NCBI GenBank assembly: GCA_019112875.1
Contig: DXIO01000082.1
Span: 62,001-126,000, forward strand
DNA length: 64,000 nt
Reading direction: 5' to 3'
From: Candidatus Aquabacterium excrementipullorum
Lineage (GTDB): Bacteria; Pseudomonadota; Gammaproteobacteria; Burkholderiales; Burkholderiaceae_C
Shown: in pieces, positions 43,662 through 53,744 of the stretch
How positions within the stretch are numbered: position 1 is the stretch's first letter
How the letters are laid out: each line of letters opens with the position of its first letter
Notes under the pieces: generated by a model
Seen by the model: only the letters and a program-made list of their open reading frames with translations
Told to the model about the DNA's origin: nothing
The model's database searches: none
Translations under genes and position numbers: made by a program

Positions 43662-45782
43662 ATGCCATCCCGCGCTCGACACCCTCTGCCGCCCACCACG
43701 CCACGTCTTGCCGTGAACACCACCGTCACGCTGGCGATCGCGCTGTTGTCTATGCAGGCACGCGCACAGGCACAGGATGCCCCTGCACAGCCCGTGTCGG
43801 ACCTGGGCAATGTGGTGGTGCGCTCCCATTACGACAATGCCGTCGGGTCCTCCGATGCCGCCAGCGAAGGTGCGGTCACCGCACGGCTGCTGGCCAACCG
43901 CCCCACATTGCGCCCGGCCGAAGTGCTCGAGTTCGTGCCCGGCCTGATCGTCACGCAGCACAGCGGCGGCGGCAAGGCCAACCAGTATTTCCTGCGCGGC
44001 TTCAACCTGGACCACGGCACGGATTTCGCCACCTATGTCGATGGCATGCCCATCAACATGCCCACGCACGCGCACGGCCATGGCTACAGCGACCTGAACT
44101 GGCTCATCCCGGAGCTGGTGCAGCGCATCAATTACCGCAAAGGCCCCTACTACGCGGAGGATGGTGACTTCTCTTCCGCCGGATCGGCCCGCATCCGCCT
44201 GATGGACAGCCTGCCCAAGGGCTTGTTCAACACCACCATCGGCCAGGATGGCTACCGCCGTGCGCTGGTGGCCAACAGCACTGCCCTCACCGAAGGCCAA
44301 CTGCTCTACGCCGTCGAGGCCCTGCACAACGATGGCCCGTGGGATCACCCTGAAGATCTGCGCAAGCTCAACGGTCTGCTGCGCTACAGCATGGGCACAC
44401 CGCCCCACCGCACCAGCCTCACGGCCATGGCCTACGACGCCCGCTGGAACTCCACCGACCAGATTCCGTTGCGCGCCATCGAAAGCGGCTTGGTCGGCCG
44501 CTACGGCGCGATCGACCCCAGCGATGGCGGACGCACCGCGCGCCAGAGCCTGTCGCTCGATACCCAGCACGCCAACGACTGGGGCACCTTCAAGCTCAAC
44601 GCCTACGCGATCCACTCGCGGCTGAAGCTGTTCTCCAACTTCGAGTTCGCCAACGACGACGAGCCCGGCAATGCGGGCGCCAGCCAGTTCGAGCAAGCCG
44701 AACGACGCAACGTGCTGGGCCTGGCCATGAGCCAGCAATGGGGAGTCCACTTCGGCGACATCGAGACCACCAACACCGTCGGCCTGCAGGCGCGCCATGA
44801 TCGGCTGCGCCCCGTGGGCCTGTACACCGCGCAAGGCGGCGAGCGTACCGGCGTGATCCAGGAAAGCCGCGTGCGCCAGAGCAGCATCGGCCTGTACGCC
44901 GAGAACAACACGCGCTGGCTGCCCTGGCTGCGCAGCGTGGTGGGCCTGCGCACCGATCATTACGACTTCGATGTCAGCAGCTCCATCGCCGCCAACAGCG
45001 GCCAGGCGAGCGCCAACCTCACATCGCCCAAACTCTCGCTGATCTTCGGCCCCTGGGCCAAGACAGAGTACTTCTTCAACGCCGGCCAGGGCTTCCACAG
45101 CAATGACGCACGCGGTGCCACCGCCACGGTCGATGCAGCATCACCCACCACCGCCGTGGACCGTGTCGATCCGCTGGTGCGCAGCAAGGGCCTGGAAGCA
45201 GGCCTGCGCACCGAGATCATCCCTGGCTTGCAAAGCTCGCTGGCGTGGTGGCAACTCGAACTGGGGTCGGAGCTGGTGTTCGTGGGCGATGCGGGTACCA
45301 CCGAAGCCAATCGCGCCAGCAAACGCCAGGGCATCGAGTGGAACAACCACTACGTGGCCAACGACTGGCTTCAGTTCGACTTGGACCTGGCGGCCTCACA
45401 AGCCCACTTCACGCAGCCAGCCGATGAGGGCAACCACATCCCTGGTGCGCTTGAAAAGGTGGCCTCGCTGGGCGTGACGGTGACGGACCTCAAGGGCTGG
45501 AACGGCGCCTTTCAACTCCGCTACTTCGGGCCGCGCCCGCTGATCGAAGACAACAGCGTGCGCTCCAAGTCCACGATGCTGGCCTATGCCCGCGTGGGCT
45601 ACCGCTTCAGCCCCGCGCTCAAGCTCGATGTGGACGTGTTCAACCTGTTCAACCGCAAGGCCAACGACATCGAGTACTACTACGCCTCGCGCCTGCCGGG
45701 CGAGGCCGCGGCGGTGGACGACCGGCACATTCACCCGGTCGAGCCCCGCAACTTGCGCGTGACGCTGAGCGCCTCGTTCTGA
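43662..45782 (+). CDS. TonB-dependent outer-membrane receptor, probably nickel-related
   Basis: A 706-residue receptor. It has a signal-like N-terminus (about 40 residues), a plug domain beginning DLGNVVVRSHYDN with RPAEVLEFVPGLIVTQHSGGGKANQYFLRGFNLDHGTDF, and a 22-strand-type barrel ending NLRVTLSASF with the terminal aromatic Phe. The plug loop MPTHAHGHGYSD is His-rich. Location beside nikR with a NikR-like box suggests uptake of nickel or a nickel chelate. Family sequence alone does not identify the ligand. Confidence 0.88.
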   Translation: MPSRARHPLPPTTPRLAVNTTVTLAIALLSMQARAQAQDAPAQPVSDLGNVVVRSHYDNAVGSSDAASEGAVTARLLANRPTLRPAEVLEFVPGLIVTQHSGGGKANQYFLRGFNLDHGTDFATYVDGMPINMPTHAHGHGYSDLNWLIPELVQRINYRKGPYYAEDGDFSSAGSARIRLMDSLPKGLFNTTIGQDGYRRALVANSTALTEGQLLYAVEALHNDGPWDHPEDLRKLNGLLRYSMGTPPHRTSLTAMAYDARWNSTDQIPLRAIESGLVGRYGAIDPSDGGRTARQSLSLDTQHANDWGTFKLNAYAIHSRLKLFSNFEFANDDEPGNAGASQFEQAERRNVLGLAMSQQWGVHFGDIETTNTVGLQARHDRLRPVGLYTAQGGERTGVIQESRVRQSSIGLYAENNTRWLPWLRSVVGLRTDHYDFDVSSSIAANSGQASANLTSPKLSLIFGPWAKTEYFFNAGQGFHSNDARGATATVDAASPTTAVDRVDPLVRSKGLEAGLRTEIIPGLQSSLAWWQLELGSELVFVGDAGTTEANRASKRQGIEWNNHYVANDWLQFDLDLAASQAHFTQPADEGNHIPGALEKVASLGVTVTDLKGWNGAFQLRYFGPRPLIEDNSVRSKSTMLAYARVGYRFSPALKLDVDVFNLFNRKANDIEYYYASRLPGEAAAVDDRHIHPVEPRNLRVTLSASF

Positions 45783-45802
45783 GCTGGCGCCAGAGGACTG
45801 GC

Positions 45803-46492
45803 TCAGCCCATCACCACCGGCCCGCCCTTGGCCAGCGCGCGCTGGTAGGCGGGCCGCGCCACCATGCGCGTCTTGTAGGCCAGCAGGTGCGGGCATTGCT
45901 GCGCGGCTTGCGAGCTGCGCGCCAGCAGGGCCTCCACCGCGAAGCTCATCTGGAAATCGGCCAGCGTGAGACGGTCACCTGCGAACCAGGTGTGGGTGCT
46001 CAGGTGGTTCTCGATGAAGCCCTGGCTGCTGCTCAGGTTCGGGTCGACCAGTTTGGCCTGCACCTGGGCGCACAACTGCCGCGCGATGGGCTTGACGAAG
46101 AAAGGCATGGGCTGCCCCGGGATGCTCATGAATACCAGCTTCATCACCAGCCAGTTCATCAGCGAGCCTTCGGCGAAATGCATCCAGAAGCGCCATTGCA
46201 GTTGCTCGGGCGTGCCGGGTTGCGGCAGCAGCTGGGCGGCTTCGCCCTGCGTCTGCGCACCGTAGCGGTCCACCAGGTACTCCAGGATCGCGGCCGATTC
46301 GGCCACCACCAGGTCGCCATCGGTGATCACCGGCGACTTGCCCAGCGGGTGGATCTTCTTGAGCTCGGGCGGGGCCAGCCTGGTGCGCGGATCGCGCTTG
46401 TAGAACTTGATCTCGTAAGGCACGCCAAGCTCTTCGAGCAGCCACAGCACGCGCTGCGAACGGGAGGTTTCCAGGTGATGGACGGTGATCAT
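45803..46492 (-). CDS. Glutathione S-transferase family protein
   Basis: A 229-residue protein with a thioredoxin-like N-terminal domain (ITVHHLETSRSQRVLWLLEELGVPYEIKFYKRD; glutathione-binding LGKSPVITDGDLVVAESAAILEYL) and a helical C-terminal domain (FAGDRLTLADFQMSF). Most of the 435-codon track ORF is an out-of-gene extension. ATG 46492 overlaps the stop of the upstream outer-membrane efflux gene by 4 bp, suggesting cotranscription with macA-macB-oprM-like genes. Substrate unknown. Confidence 0.88.
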   Translation of the reverse strand: MITVHHLETSRSQRVLWLLEELGVPYEIKFYKRDPRTRLAPPELKKIHPLGKSPVITDGDLVVAESAAILEYLVDRYGAQTQGEAAQLLPQPGTPEQLQWRFWMHFAEGSLMNWLVMKLVFMSIPGQPMPFFVKPIARQLCAQVQAKLVDPNLSSSQGFIENHLSTHTWFAGDRLTLADFQMSFAVEALLARSSQAAQQCPHLLAYKTRMVARPAYQRALAKGGPVVMG

Positions 46493-47943
46493 GAGGGGGC
46501 TTTCTCGGCAGGTGGGGTCGTGCCACCGCCCAGGGCCTGCACCAGGGTCACCCAATTGTCGAGCTGGTTGTAGCGCACCTGGGCCGCGGCCAGTTCGGCC
46601 TGGCGGCGCGATTCCTGCGCGTCCAGCCAGGTCTTGAGCGGTTCGGCCCCGGAACGATAGCGCATCTCGGTGAGCTGCTCGACCTTGCGCGCCTGCGCCA
46701 GCCGTTCGTTCTGCGACTGGGCCTGCCGCTGCAGCTGCGTCTGCGCCGACAAGGCCGTGTCCACATCGGCCAGGGCCTGGTAGAGCGTCTTGCGGAAGTT
46801 CAACACCGCGGCATCCGCATCGGCCTGCGAGATGGCCACGTTGCGCTGCATGGTGCCCCAGTTCAGGAAGGGCAAGGCCAGGGCGGCGCCCAGCGTGCCC
46901 ACCGGGTTGGCCAGCACATTGCTCAGCGCCTGGCTGCTGCCGCCCACGCTGCCATTGAGTGTCAGCGAGGGATAGTAGGAGGTGCGCGTCACGTCCACGT
47001 TGGCGAACGAGCCGCGCAGGCGGGACTCGGCCGCGCGCAGATCGGGGCGACGGGCCAGCACATCGGCGGGCAAGCCGGGCGCCAGTTCGGGCCAGGGCGT
47101 GGCGGGCCACTGGGGCTTGAGGGGCACGGCCTCGGAGTTCTGCGAAGGCTCGTCCAGCAGCAGGGCCAGCGATTGGCGCACCACCACGCGCTGCTGCACC
47201 AGCTGCGACACGGCCGCCTCCTGGGCCAGCAGGGATTGGCGCGATTGCGCTTCTTCAAGCCCCGACACGCTGCCGGCCTTGCGCTGGGCCAGGATCAGGT
47301 CCAGCGTCTTGCGGGCATAGGCCAGGCTCTGCTCGGCGCTCTCGACCTGCTCGTCCAGGTAGGCCAGTTGCCAGTACAGCGTGGCGGTGGTGCCCACCAG
47401 GCTCAGGGCCACGGCGCGGCGGTCTTCTTCGGTGGCGGTGGCCTCCCATTGCGCGGCATCACGCTGGGCGGCCAGGCGGCCCCACAGGTCGAGCTCCCAG
47501 CTGGCGCCCACGCTGGCCGAGGCCGTGCGCGTGGTGGGCCTGGATTCGCCGATGCGGCGCGAGGCGTTGGCGCTCACGTTGCCAGAGAAGCTGGGCAGGC
47601 GGTCGCTCTCGGCCTGGTCCAGCGACAACTGGGCCTGGCGCACGCGCAGGGCGGCCACGGCCAGGTCGGTGTTGCGGGCCAGGGCGCGGTCGATCAGGCT
47701 GTCGAGCACCGGGTCGTTGAAGCGCTTCCACCAGGCTTCGTCCAGCGACACGGGCTGGGCCGTGCCGGTGGCTGCCGTGGCGTACCGGAACTGATCCGGG
47801 ACCTGGGCGTTGCCGGCCTGAGGCGCGTTCATGCCGGCCTGTTGCGTGGCGCAGGCGGTCAGCAGCAGGCAAGTCAGCGCCGTGGCCGCCACCAAGGTGC
47901 GCCGCATCAAAGGGCTTTGCAGAGCTGTGCTCATCTTGTTCAT
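46489..47943 (-). CDS. NodT/OprM-family outer-membrane efflux lipoprotein
   Basis: A 484-residue TolC-like outer-membrane channel. The signal peptide ends in the lipobox LLLTAC (Cys about residue 26), and two OEP repeats follow. Family motifs include WWKRFNDPVLDSLIDRALARNTDLAVAALRVRQA, LPSFSGNVSANASR and LPADVLARRPDLRAAESRLR. It completes a tripartite pump with the MacA and MacB encoded just upstream on the same strand (47 bp gap to macB). The start is MNKMSTAL at 47943, not the track start. Confidence 0.92.
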   Translation of the reverse strand: MNKMSTALQSPLMRRTLVAATALTCLLLTACATQQAGMNAPQAGNAQVPDQFRYATAATGTAQPVSLDEAWWKRFNDPVLDSLIDRALARNTDLAVAALRVRQAQLSLDQAESDRLPSFSGNVSANASRRIGESRPTTRTASASVGASWELDLWGRLAAQRDAAQWEATATEEDRRAVALSLVGTTATLYWQLAYLDEQVESAEQSLAYARKTLDLILAQRKAGSVSGLEEAQSRQSLLAQEAAVSQLVQQRVVVRQSLALLLDEPSQNSEAVPLKPQWPATPWPELAPGLPADVLARRPDLRAAESRLRGSFANVDVTRTSYYPSLTLNGSVGGSSQALSNVLANPVGTLGAALALPFLNWGTMQRNVAISQADADAAVLNFRKTLYQALADVDTALSAQTQLQRQAQSQNERLAQARKVEQLTEMRYRSGAEPLKTWLDAQESRRQAELAAAQVRYNQLDNWVTLVQALGGGTTPPAEKAPS

Positions 47944-47990
47944 GTCCTCAATGTGTCTTGATGCCGTTCCTGCCGATGCCTGCGCGAGCC

Positions 47991-50018
47991 TCAAGGCCGC
48001 GCCAGCGCCTCCACCGGGTCCAGCTGGGCCGCGTTGCGCGCCGGCAGGTAGCCGAACACCACGCCGATCAGGCTGGACACGCCGAAGGCCGTCACGATGG
48101 AGGTGGTGGAGTACACCATGCGGAAGTTGCCGCCCACCTGGTCGAAGATCACGCCGATGCCCAGCGACAGCAACACCCCGAGGATGCCGCCCAGCAGGCA
48201 CACCAGCACCGCTTCGATCAGGAACTGACGAAGGATATCGCTTTGCCGCGCGCCGACGGCCATGCGCACGCCGATTTCCTGCGTCCGTTCAGTGACTGAC
48301 ACGAGCATGATGTTCATCACGCCGATGCCGCCCACGATCAGCGAGATCACCGCGATCGACGAGATCAGCAGGGTCAGCGTCTGCGTGGTGGTCTCGATCG
48401 TCTGGCGGATGCTGTCGCTGTTGCGCACGAAGAAATCCTGCGAACCGTGGCGCTGCGTCAGCAAACGGGTGATGCCCTTCTCGGCCGCCACCGACGACAC
48501 GTTGTCGCTGATGCGCACCGTCACGTTGCGCAGGTAGTTCTGCCCCACCACCCGGCGCATGGCCGTGGTGTAGGGCACCCACACGTTCAGGCTGTCGCTG
48601 GCGAACATGCTGTCCTGCGCCTTGGTCACGCCGGTCACGCGCACGGGCACGCTGCCCAGGAAGATCACCTGCCCCACCGGGTCTTCACCGGCCTTGAACA
48701 GCGCATCGCGCGTGTTCGGATCGATCACGGCCTCCTGCGACTGGCGGCGCACGCTCTCGGCGTTGAAGGCCAGGCCCCGGTCGATGGTGTAACCCTTGAC
48801 GCGGAAGAACTGGTCGCCCACGCCGGTCACGCTGGCCGTGGCCTCGGCGTTGCCGCGGCGCAAGGTCAGGCTGGTGCTCACGGAGGGCGTCACGCTGTCC
48901 ACGTAGTTCAACTGCGCCAAGGCATCGGCATCGGCCGGCACCAGGGTGCGGATGCGGCCGGCCTGCCGGTCGCCGAAGCCCTTGCCCGGGAAGATGTCGA
49001 TGGTGTTGGTGCCCATGGCGCTGATGTCGGCCAGCACGCGCTGGCGCGAGCCCTCGCCGAGGGCCACCATCGACACCACCGAGGCGATGCCGATGATGAT
49101 GCCCAGCATGGTCAGCAAGGTGCGCAGCCGGTGGCCGGCCATGGCGCGCAGCGCCATGCTGGTAGCCTCGCCCAGGCGGCCCCAGTGCGACGCCAGTGTG
49201 GCGGCCCAGCCCGGGGCCTGCGGCTTGGGCTGGCGGATGGCGCCGTGCCCGTCGGTGGCAGCATCGGCCTGCGCCACGGCCGCATCGTCATGCGGTGCCT
49301 CCGCATTGGCATGGTCGGCCACGATCACGCCATCGCTGATCTCGATGATGCGCTGCGCGTTGCGGGCCACCAGCGGGTCGTGCGTCACGATGATGACGGT
49401 GTGCCCTTCGGCGTGCAGCTCGCGCAGGATCTTCATCACCTCCTGGCCGGAGGTCTTGTCCAGCGCGCCGGTGGGCTCGTCCGCCAGGATCACGTCACCG
49501 CCATTGACCAGCGCCCGCGCGATGCTCACGCGCTGCTGCTGGCCGCCCGACAGCTGCCCCGGCCGGTTGGCCAGGCGATCGGCCAGGCCCAGCCGGCCCA
49601 GGATGTGGCGCGCCCGTTCACGTCGTGCATCGCGCGGCGTGCCGGCGTAGATCGACGGGATCTCCGCGTTGCCCACGGCAGACAGATCGCCCAGCAGGTG
49701 GTAACGCTGGAAGATGAAGCCGAAGTGCTCTCGCCGCAGCCGGGCCAGCTCATCGGGCTCCAGCGTGGCGGTGCTCTGGCCATTGACGCGGTAGTGGCCG
49801 CGCGTGGGCCGGTCCAGGCAGCCCAGGATGTTCATCAGGGTGGACTTGCCCGAACCGGACGCGCCGATGATGGCCACCATCTCGCCCGCGTCGATGCGCA
49901 GGTTCACGTCCTTGAGCACGGCCACCGTGCCATCGCCCGAGGGGTATTCGCGCCACAGCCCGCTCACCTCCAGCAGAGGCTGCGGCGTGGTCTGCTGATC
50001 AGGCCTTGCCGATGTCAT
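47991..50018 (-). CDS. macB: MacB-type ABC efflux permease/ATPase
   Basis: A 675-residue mechanotransmission transporter. The N-terminal ATPase has Walker [10 protein letters not shown], the signature LSGGQQQR and Walker [14 protein letters not shown] linker follows, then a first transmembrane helix ([21 protein letters not shown]), a large periplasmic domain (about 320-540), and three C-terminal helices with [28 protein letters not shown]. With MacA and the NodT protein it would export macrolides, haem precursors, lipopeptides or siderophores. The natural substrate is not identified. Confidence 0.94.
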   Translation of the reverse strand: MTSARPDQQTTPQPLLEVSGLWREYPSGDGTVAVLKDVNLRIDAGEMVAIIGASGSGKSTLMNILGCLDRPTRGHYRVNGQSTATLEPDELARLRREHFGFIFQRYHLLGDLSAVGNAEIPSIYAGTPRDARRERARHILGRLGLADRLANRPGQLSGGQQQRVSIARALVNGGDVILADEPTGALDKTSGQEVMKILRELHAEGHTVIIVTHDPLVARNAQRIIEISDGVIVADHANAEAPHDDAAVAQADAATDGHGAIRQPKPQAPGWAATLASHWGRLGEATSMALRAMAGHRLRTLLTMLGIIIGIASVVSMVALGEGSRQRVLADISAMGTNTIDIFPGKGFGDRQAGRIRTLVPADADALAQLNYVDSVTPSVSTSLTLRRGNAEATASVTGVGDQFFRVKGYTIDRGLAFNAESVRRQSQEAVIDPNTRDALFKAGEDPVGQVIFLGSVPVRVTGVTKAQDSMFASDSLNVWVPYTTAMRRVVGQNYLRNVTVRISDNVSSVAAEKGITRLLTQRHGSQDFFVRNSDSIRQTIETTTQTLTLLISSIAVISLIVGGIGVMNIMLVSVTERTQEIGVRMAVGARQSDILRQFLIEAVLVCLLGGILGVLLSLGIGVIFDQVGGNFRMVYSTTSIVTAFGVSSLIGVVFGYLPARNAAQLDPVEALARP

Positions 50019-50032
50019 GCAGTGCCTTCCGC

Positions 50033-51265
50033 TCAGAACATCGGCGGACCGCCACGGCGACCGGTGCTGCCGGATTCACCGGCCTGCGCCTCGCCCACCA
50101 CGACCTTGTCGCCTTCGTTCAGGCCTTCGAGCACCTGGGCCTGCACGCGGTTGTTCAGGCCGATGCGCACCTTGCGCGGATTGATGCGCGGGTGCTTCTC
50201 GTCACCCTCCAGCACGCGCACCTCGTAGCGGCCCTCCTTGTCGCGCCGATCGCTCAGCGCGGCCGACGGGATCACCAGCGCATCATTGGCACGCGCCAGC
50301 ACGATGGACACCTGCGCCGTCATCGACACGCGCAGCTTGTCTTCCGGGTTGGGTACATCGAACAGGCCGTTGTAGTACACGGCCGTGGTCGTCGACGAAC
50401 TGCTGCTGGTCGACGAGGTCGACGTGGTCGAATCCGTCTGTTCCGATTCGGGCACCGGCTCGATCGCACGCAGCTTGGCCTCGTAGCGCTTGTCCGATTC
50501 GCCCAGGATGGTGAAGTACACCGGCAGGCCGGGCTTGACGCGCACCACGTCGGCCTCGGAGATCTGCGCCTTCACCGTCACGGTGTCCAGCTTGGCCAGC
50601 TTGATGATGGTCGGCGCCGATTGCGTGGCGTTCACGGTGCGGCCTTCTTCGGTCACCACCGCCACCACGCGGCCGTCCATCGGCGCCAGGATGCGCGTGT
50701 AGCCCAGCGTCACGCGGGCCGTGTCGGCGCTGATGCGGTTCTGCTCGATCTGCGCCTCCTGTGCGGCGATCTCGGCCTTCAGCGTGTCCAGGCTGGCCTT
50801 GGCCGCTTCATACGTCTCGCGCGAGGTGGCGTCCTGGGTCAGCAGCTCCTGCTCGCGCTTGAAGGTCAGCTCGGCCTGCACCAGCGCGGCCTGCTTGGCC
50901 AGGCGGGTGGCCTGCGCATTGCGCAGCGCGGCCTCGGCATTGCGCAGCGTGTTGGTCTGCGTGTCGGCATCGATCTCGGCGATCAGCTGCCCCTGCTTGA
51001 CCTGGTCACCCAGCGCCACATAGAGCTTCTTGACCTGACCGGACACCTGGGCACCCACGCTCACCTGCTTGATGGCCTTGACGGTACCACTGGCCAGCAC
51101 GTTGTCTTCCAGATCGGCCTTGCGGACCTCGGCCGTGATCACCTTGGGCATCGGCGGCGGACTGAACCACCTGCTCTTGACGAACCACGCGACGCCGGCC
51201 AGCACCAGCAGCCCCACGACGCCCTTCCAACCCAACCACCAGCGCTTCGATTTCAATGCGTTCAT
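50033..51265 (-). CDS. macA: MacA-type periplasmic adaptor (membrane fusion protein)
   Basis: A 410-residue adaptor with one N-terminal transmembrane helix ([15 protein letters not shown]). The lipoyl/barrel-sandwich halves are [44 protein letters not shown] and [22 protein letters not shown]. They flank an alpha-hairpin (about 100-185). An unusual Ser/Thr run, [14 protein letters not shown], sits in the membrane-proximal part. It ends 14 bp before macB, first gene of the efflux operon. Confidence 0.93.
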   Translation of the reverse strand: MNALKSKRWWLGWKGVVGLLVLAGVAWFVKSRWFSPPPMPKVITAEVRKADLEDNVLASGTVKAIKQVSVGAQVSGQVKKLYVALGDQVKQGQLIAEIDADTQTNTLRNAEAALRNAQATRLAKQAALVQAELTFKREQELLTQDATSRETYEAAKASLDTLKAEIAAQEAQIEQNRISADTARVTLGYTRILAPMDGRVVAVVTEEGRTVNATQSAPTIIKLAKLDTVTVKAQISEADVVRVKPGLPVYFTILGESDKRYEAKLRAIEPVPESEQTDSTTSTSSTSSSSSTTTAVYYNGLFDVPNPEDKLRVSMTAQVSIVLARANDALVIPSAALSDRRDKEGRYEVRVLEGDEKHPRINPRKVRIGLNNRVQAQVLEGLNEGDKVVVGEAQAGESGSTGRRGGPPMF

Positions 51266-51366
51266 GCGACAAAGTGTGAATCATTCGTGTTGTCGCCCGG
51301 TTGCGCCCGGGTAAAAAGAATGTAAAGCAAGCGGGGCAACCCTGTGGAATCAGGACGTATTCATGC

Positions 51367-51392
51367 AAAAGGCCGCACAGTGGCGGCCTTTT
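51367..51392. terminator. Bidirectional rho-independent terminator
   Basis: AAAAGGCCGC-ACAGTG-GCGGCCTTTT, a perfect 10 bp stem with A- and T-ends on both strands. It lies between the end of the DUF3034 gene and the macA start, so it mainly insulates macA from the upstream minus-strand transcript. Confidence 0.75.
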
Positions 51393-51466
51393 GAGCGGAG
51401 ATCGCGGTGTTTGTGGCTGTTGTCTGCCTGGGCGGATCAGGCCCTGGCGTCATGCGGTCTCACGCG

Positions 51467-52453
51467 TCAGAACGTCAGCTGACCTGACAGGTACCAGCCG
51501 CGCTGGTTCTTCTTGGTCGCGATGTTGCCCAGGTCCACCCAGGCGGCGGTCAGGCTCACGTTGCGCTGCGGAAACCACGCCAGGAACACGTCATAAGCAT
51601 CGTCTTCCTTGAACGTGGACAGGCCCGGCACGCTGCCGAAGTTGTCAGGCTTGCTGCGGAACTCGCCGCCCAGCACCAGGTCATCGCGCAGCATCACGCC
51701 CAGGCTGCCTTCCACCTTCAGATGATGGTCCGGCTCGGTCTCGCTGCCAAAGCCCAGCAGGCCGAACTGGTTGGCGCGCGTCCAGCGCACGGTGACATTG
51801 CCCAGCACGTTGTAGCCGGCCAATGCACCCAGCCACAGTTTGGTCGCGGCGATGTACAGCTCCACATCCTCATCGGCACGGATGGGCAGGCCCACGACCT
51901 TCAGGAAATCGACATCATCGGCGCGCTTGTACTGCGCACCCACGCTGATCTGCGGCAGCCAGGTGTCCTGGTCGTACACGGCATTGCCGGCCACCTTGAC
52001 CTTGGCACCCAGCACGCTCATCTCCAGCGACTTGCCACCGGGGATCACATCCTCGCTGACCTTGAAGCTCCAGCGGGCCATGCTCAGCTCGACACGGTCA
52101 CGGATGCCCACGGCGGCCGAGGCCACGCGCAGGCGATGGTCCTTGGTCTTGACCTCGGTGACGGCCACCGAGCCGCCAGCCTGGTCACTGGCCCCCGTGC
52201 CGCTGATGACGGCCCAGGGTGTCAGGCCACCACCGGCAGCGCCCTCCACCTGGGTCACGCCCCAGGTCGCGGGGAGGCGGTCGCCTGCATGGGCCTGGTC
52301 AGCCCACCAGCAAGTCGCCGCACCAGCCAACAGGACAGCGCCTTGCCAAGCCAGTCGCCGGCTGTCCCGGCGTGCGGCCGCCACCCTTGCCAGGCGAGGC
52401 CTGAGAGGATCATGATCCACGCGGGACGGCGACGGTGTGTGCGGCTTGTTCAT
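51467..52453 (-). CDS. DUF3034-family predicted outer-membrane protein
   Basis: A 328-residue protein with an Arg-rich leader followed by a hydrophobic signal segment (WQGAVLLAGAATCWWADQAHA). The body of alternating beta-strand pattern ends in GWYLSGQLTF with a terminal Phe, as in outer-membrane barrels. Family DUF3034 is recognised from WGVTQVEGAAGGGLTPWAVI and KKNQRGWYLSGQLTF. Function unknown. It is divergent from the globin-like lipoprotein and cupredoxin-like genes, a grouping I recall from other betaproteobacteria. Start is ATG 52453, not the track start. Confidence 0.8.
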   Translation of the reverse strand: MNKPHTPSPSRVDHDPLRPRLARVAAARRDSRRLAWQGAVLLAGAATCWWADQAHAGDRLPATWGVTQVEGAAGGGLTPWAVISGTGASDQAGGSVAVTEVKTKDHRLRVASAAVGIRDRVELSMARWSFKVSEDVIPGGKSLEMSVLGAKVKVAGNAVYDQDTWLPQISVGAQYKRADDVDFLKVVGLPIRADEDVELYIAATKLWLGALAGYNVLGNVTVRWTRANQFGLLGFGSETEPDHHLKVEGSLGVMLRDDLVLGGEFRSKPDNFGSVPGLSTFKEDDAYDVFLAWFPQRNVSLTAAWVDLGNIATKKNQRGWYLSGQLTF

Positions 52454-52590
52454 ATCCGGGTTCCTCGGAAAGGGTCGCTCAATCGAGTCGGAATGCACAA
52501 ACAACCGCCATCCGGCCCTCAATTACTGGGATCGTCTTCGGCAGATCGCCGTGAAAATTAATGCCTGACAGCCCAACCATGGAGAAAGCC

Positions 52591-53049
52591 ATGCCTGCTC
52601 GCCATTCCCCTCGCCTGCTGTCCTTGCATACCTTGCTCGCCGCCGCCCTGGTCACCCTGCTGTGGACGGGCTGCTCCACGATCTACAGCACCGATCGGCC
52701 CCTCTACCAGCAGCTCGGCGGGCCCGACAACATCAAGGTGTTCACCGGCAAGGCCTTGAGCCGCGTGGCGGCCGACCCGAAGGCGGGCCGCAGCTTCCAG
52801 GGCATCAAGATGCCGTTTCTGATCGAGAGCGTGTCCAGCTACATCTGCAAGGTCGCCGACGGCCCGTGTGTCTATGAAGGCCAGGACATGCAGAAGAGCC
52901 ATGCCGACCTGAACCTGGGCGGTGCGGAGTTCGATGTCCTCGTGCAGGCCTTGCGCGAGGAAATGGACGCCACAGGCGTGCCCAACGGCGCCAAGAACGA
53001 ACTGCTCAGGCGCCTGGCCCCCAGCCGCCGGGACATCGTCACGCACTGA
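52591..53049 (+). CDS. Group I truncated haemoglobin-like lipoprotein
   Basis: A 152-residue protein with a signal peptide ending in the lipobox LLWTGC, so the globin is tethered to a membrane outside the cytoplasm. The globin begins LYQQLGGPDNIKVFTGKALSRVAADP and has the proximal-His segment MQKSHADLNLGGAEFDVLV. Export of a truncated globin is unusual. ATG 52591 with GGAGAAAG just upstream is preferred to the track ATG at 52561. The next gene starts 81 bp downstream. Confidence 0.82.
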   Translation: MPARHSPRLLSLHTLLAAALVTLLWTGCSTIYSTDRPLYQQLGGPDNIKVFTGKALSRVAADPKAGRSFQGIKMPFLIESVSSYICKVADGPCVYEGQDMQKSHADLNLGGAEFDVLVQALREEMDATGVPNGAKNELLRRLAPSRRDIVTH

Positions 53050-53130
53050 GCGACGACGCTCGCCACACCCCAAAGCCCCAGGCCTCGCCGCCGGCCTCCA
53101 CGCAGCGGCACTTGCGCGAACGGAACTGCC

Positions 53131-53730
53131 ATGACCATCCGATCCAACATCCCCGCCACGCACCAACTGCTCATCGGCGCGCTTGCCCTGATGGCGGCCC
53201 CTGTGATGGCCGCACCCCAGGCTTTCACCGTGACGGATGCGGCGGGACAGCCGATCCCGTCAGCGGCCGTCTCCGTGATCGTGAAGGGCGCCAAGACCAC
53301 CGCCGCGCCCGGCACCGTGGTGGACATGATCCAGAAGAACCGGCGCTTCACGCCGACGGTGCTGCCCGTGCAGACGGGCACGGCGGTGAACTTCCCGAAC
53401 CTGGACACTGTGCGGCACCACGTCTATTCCTTCTCGCCCGCCAAGAAGTTCGAGATCAAGCTCTATGCGGGCACGCCGGCCGCGCCCGTCGTGTTCGACA
53501 AGCCAGGCACGGCCACGCTGGGCTGCAACATCCACGACACCATGGTCGGCTACATCCACGTTGTCGACACGCCTTACTTCGGCACGACCGATGCGGCGGG
53601 CAAGGTCACCATCGACATCCCCGCCGGCGAGCACAAGGCACAACTCTGGTATCCCGCGCTGGGTGAGGCCACACCGCCCATCGAGATCCCGATCAAGACG
53701 GGCGGTGCCGTGACACTCAAGGGCAAGTAA
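53131..53730 (+). CDS. Periplasmic cupredoxin-like 'methylamine utilization' family protein
   Basis: A 199-residue secreted protein (signal peptide ending VMAAPQ). The plastocyanin-like core has a type 1 copper ligand set: His in TVRHHVYSF, then Cys/His/Met in LGCNIHDTMVGYIHV. After the copper domain comes a carboxypeptidase-regulatory-like beta segment. The database name for this family comes from weak similarity to methylamine gene clusters. A redox partner role for the neighbouring globin is possible but not shown. Confidence 0.8.
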   Translation: MTIRSNIPATHQLLIGALALMAAPVMAAPQAFTVTDAAGQPIPSAAVSVIVKGAKTTAAPGTVVDMIQKNRRFTPTVLPVQTGTAVNFPNLDTVRHHVYSFSPAKKFEIKLYAGTPAAPVVFDKPGTATLGCNIHDTMVGYIHVVDTPYFGTTDAAGKVTIDIPAGEHKAQLWYPALGEATPPIEIPIKTGGAVTLKGK

Positions 53731-53744
53731 GCCTCAAGAGCTCA

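Noticed and set aside
45803-47110. 435-codon version of the GST gene
   Set aside because: The first 206 codons overlap the NodT gene in another frame. The GST fold begins at ATG 46492.
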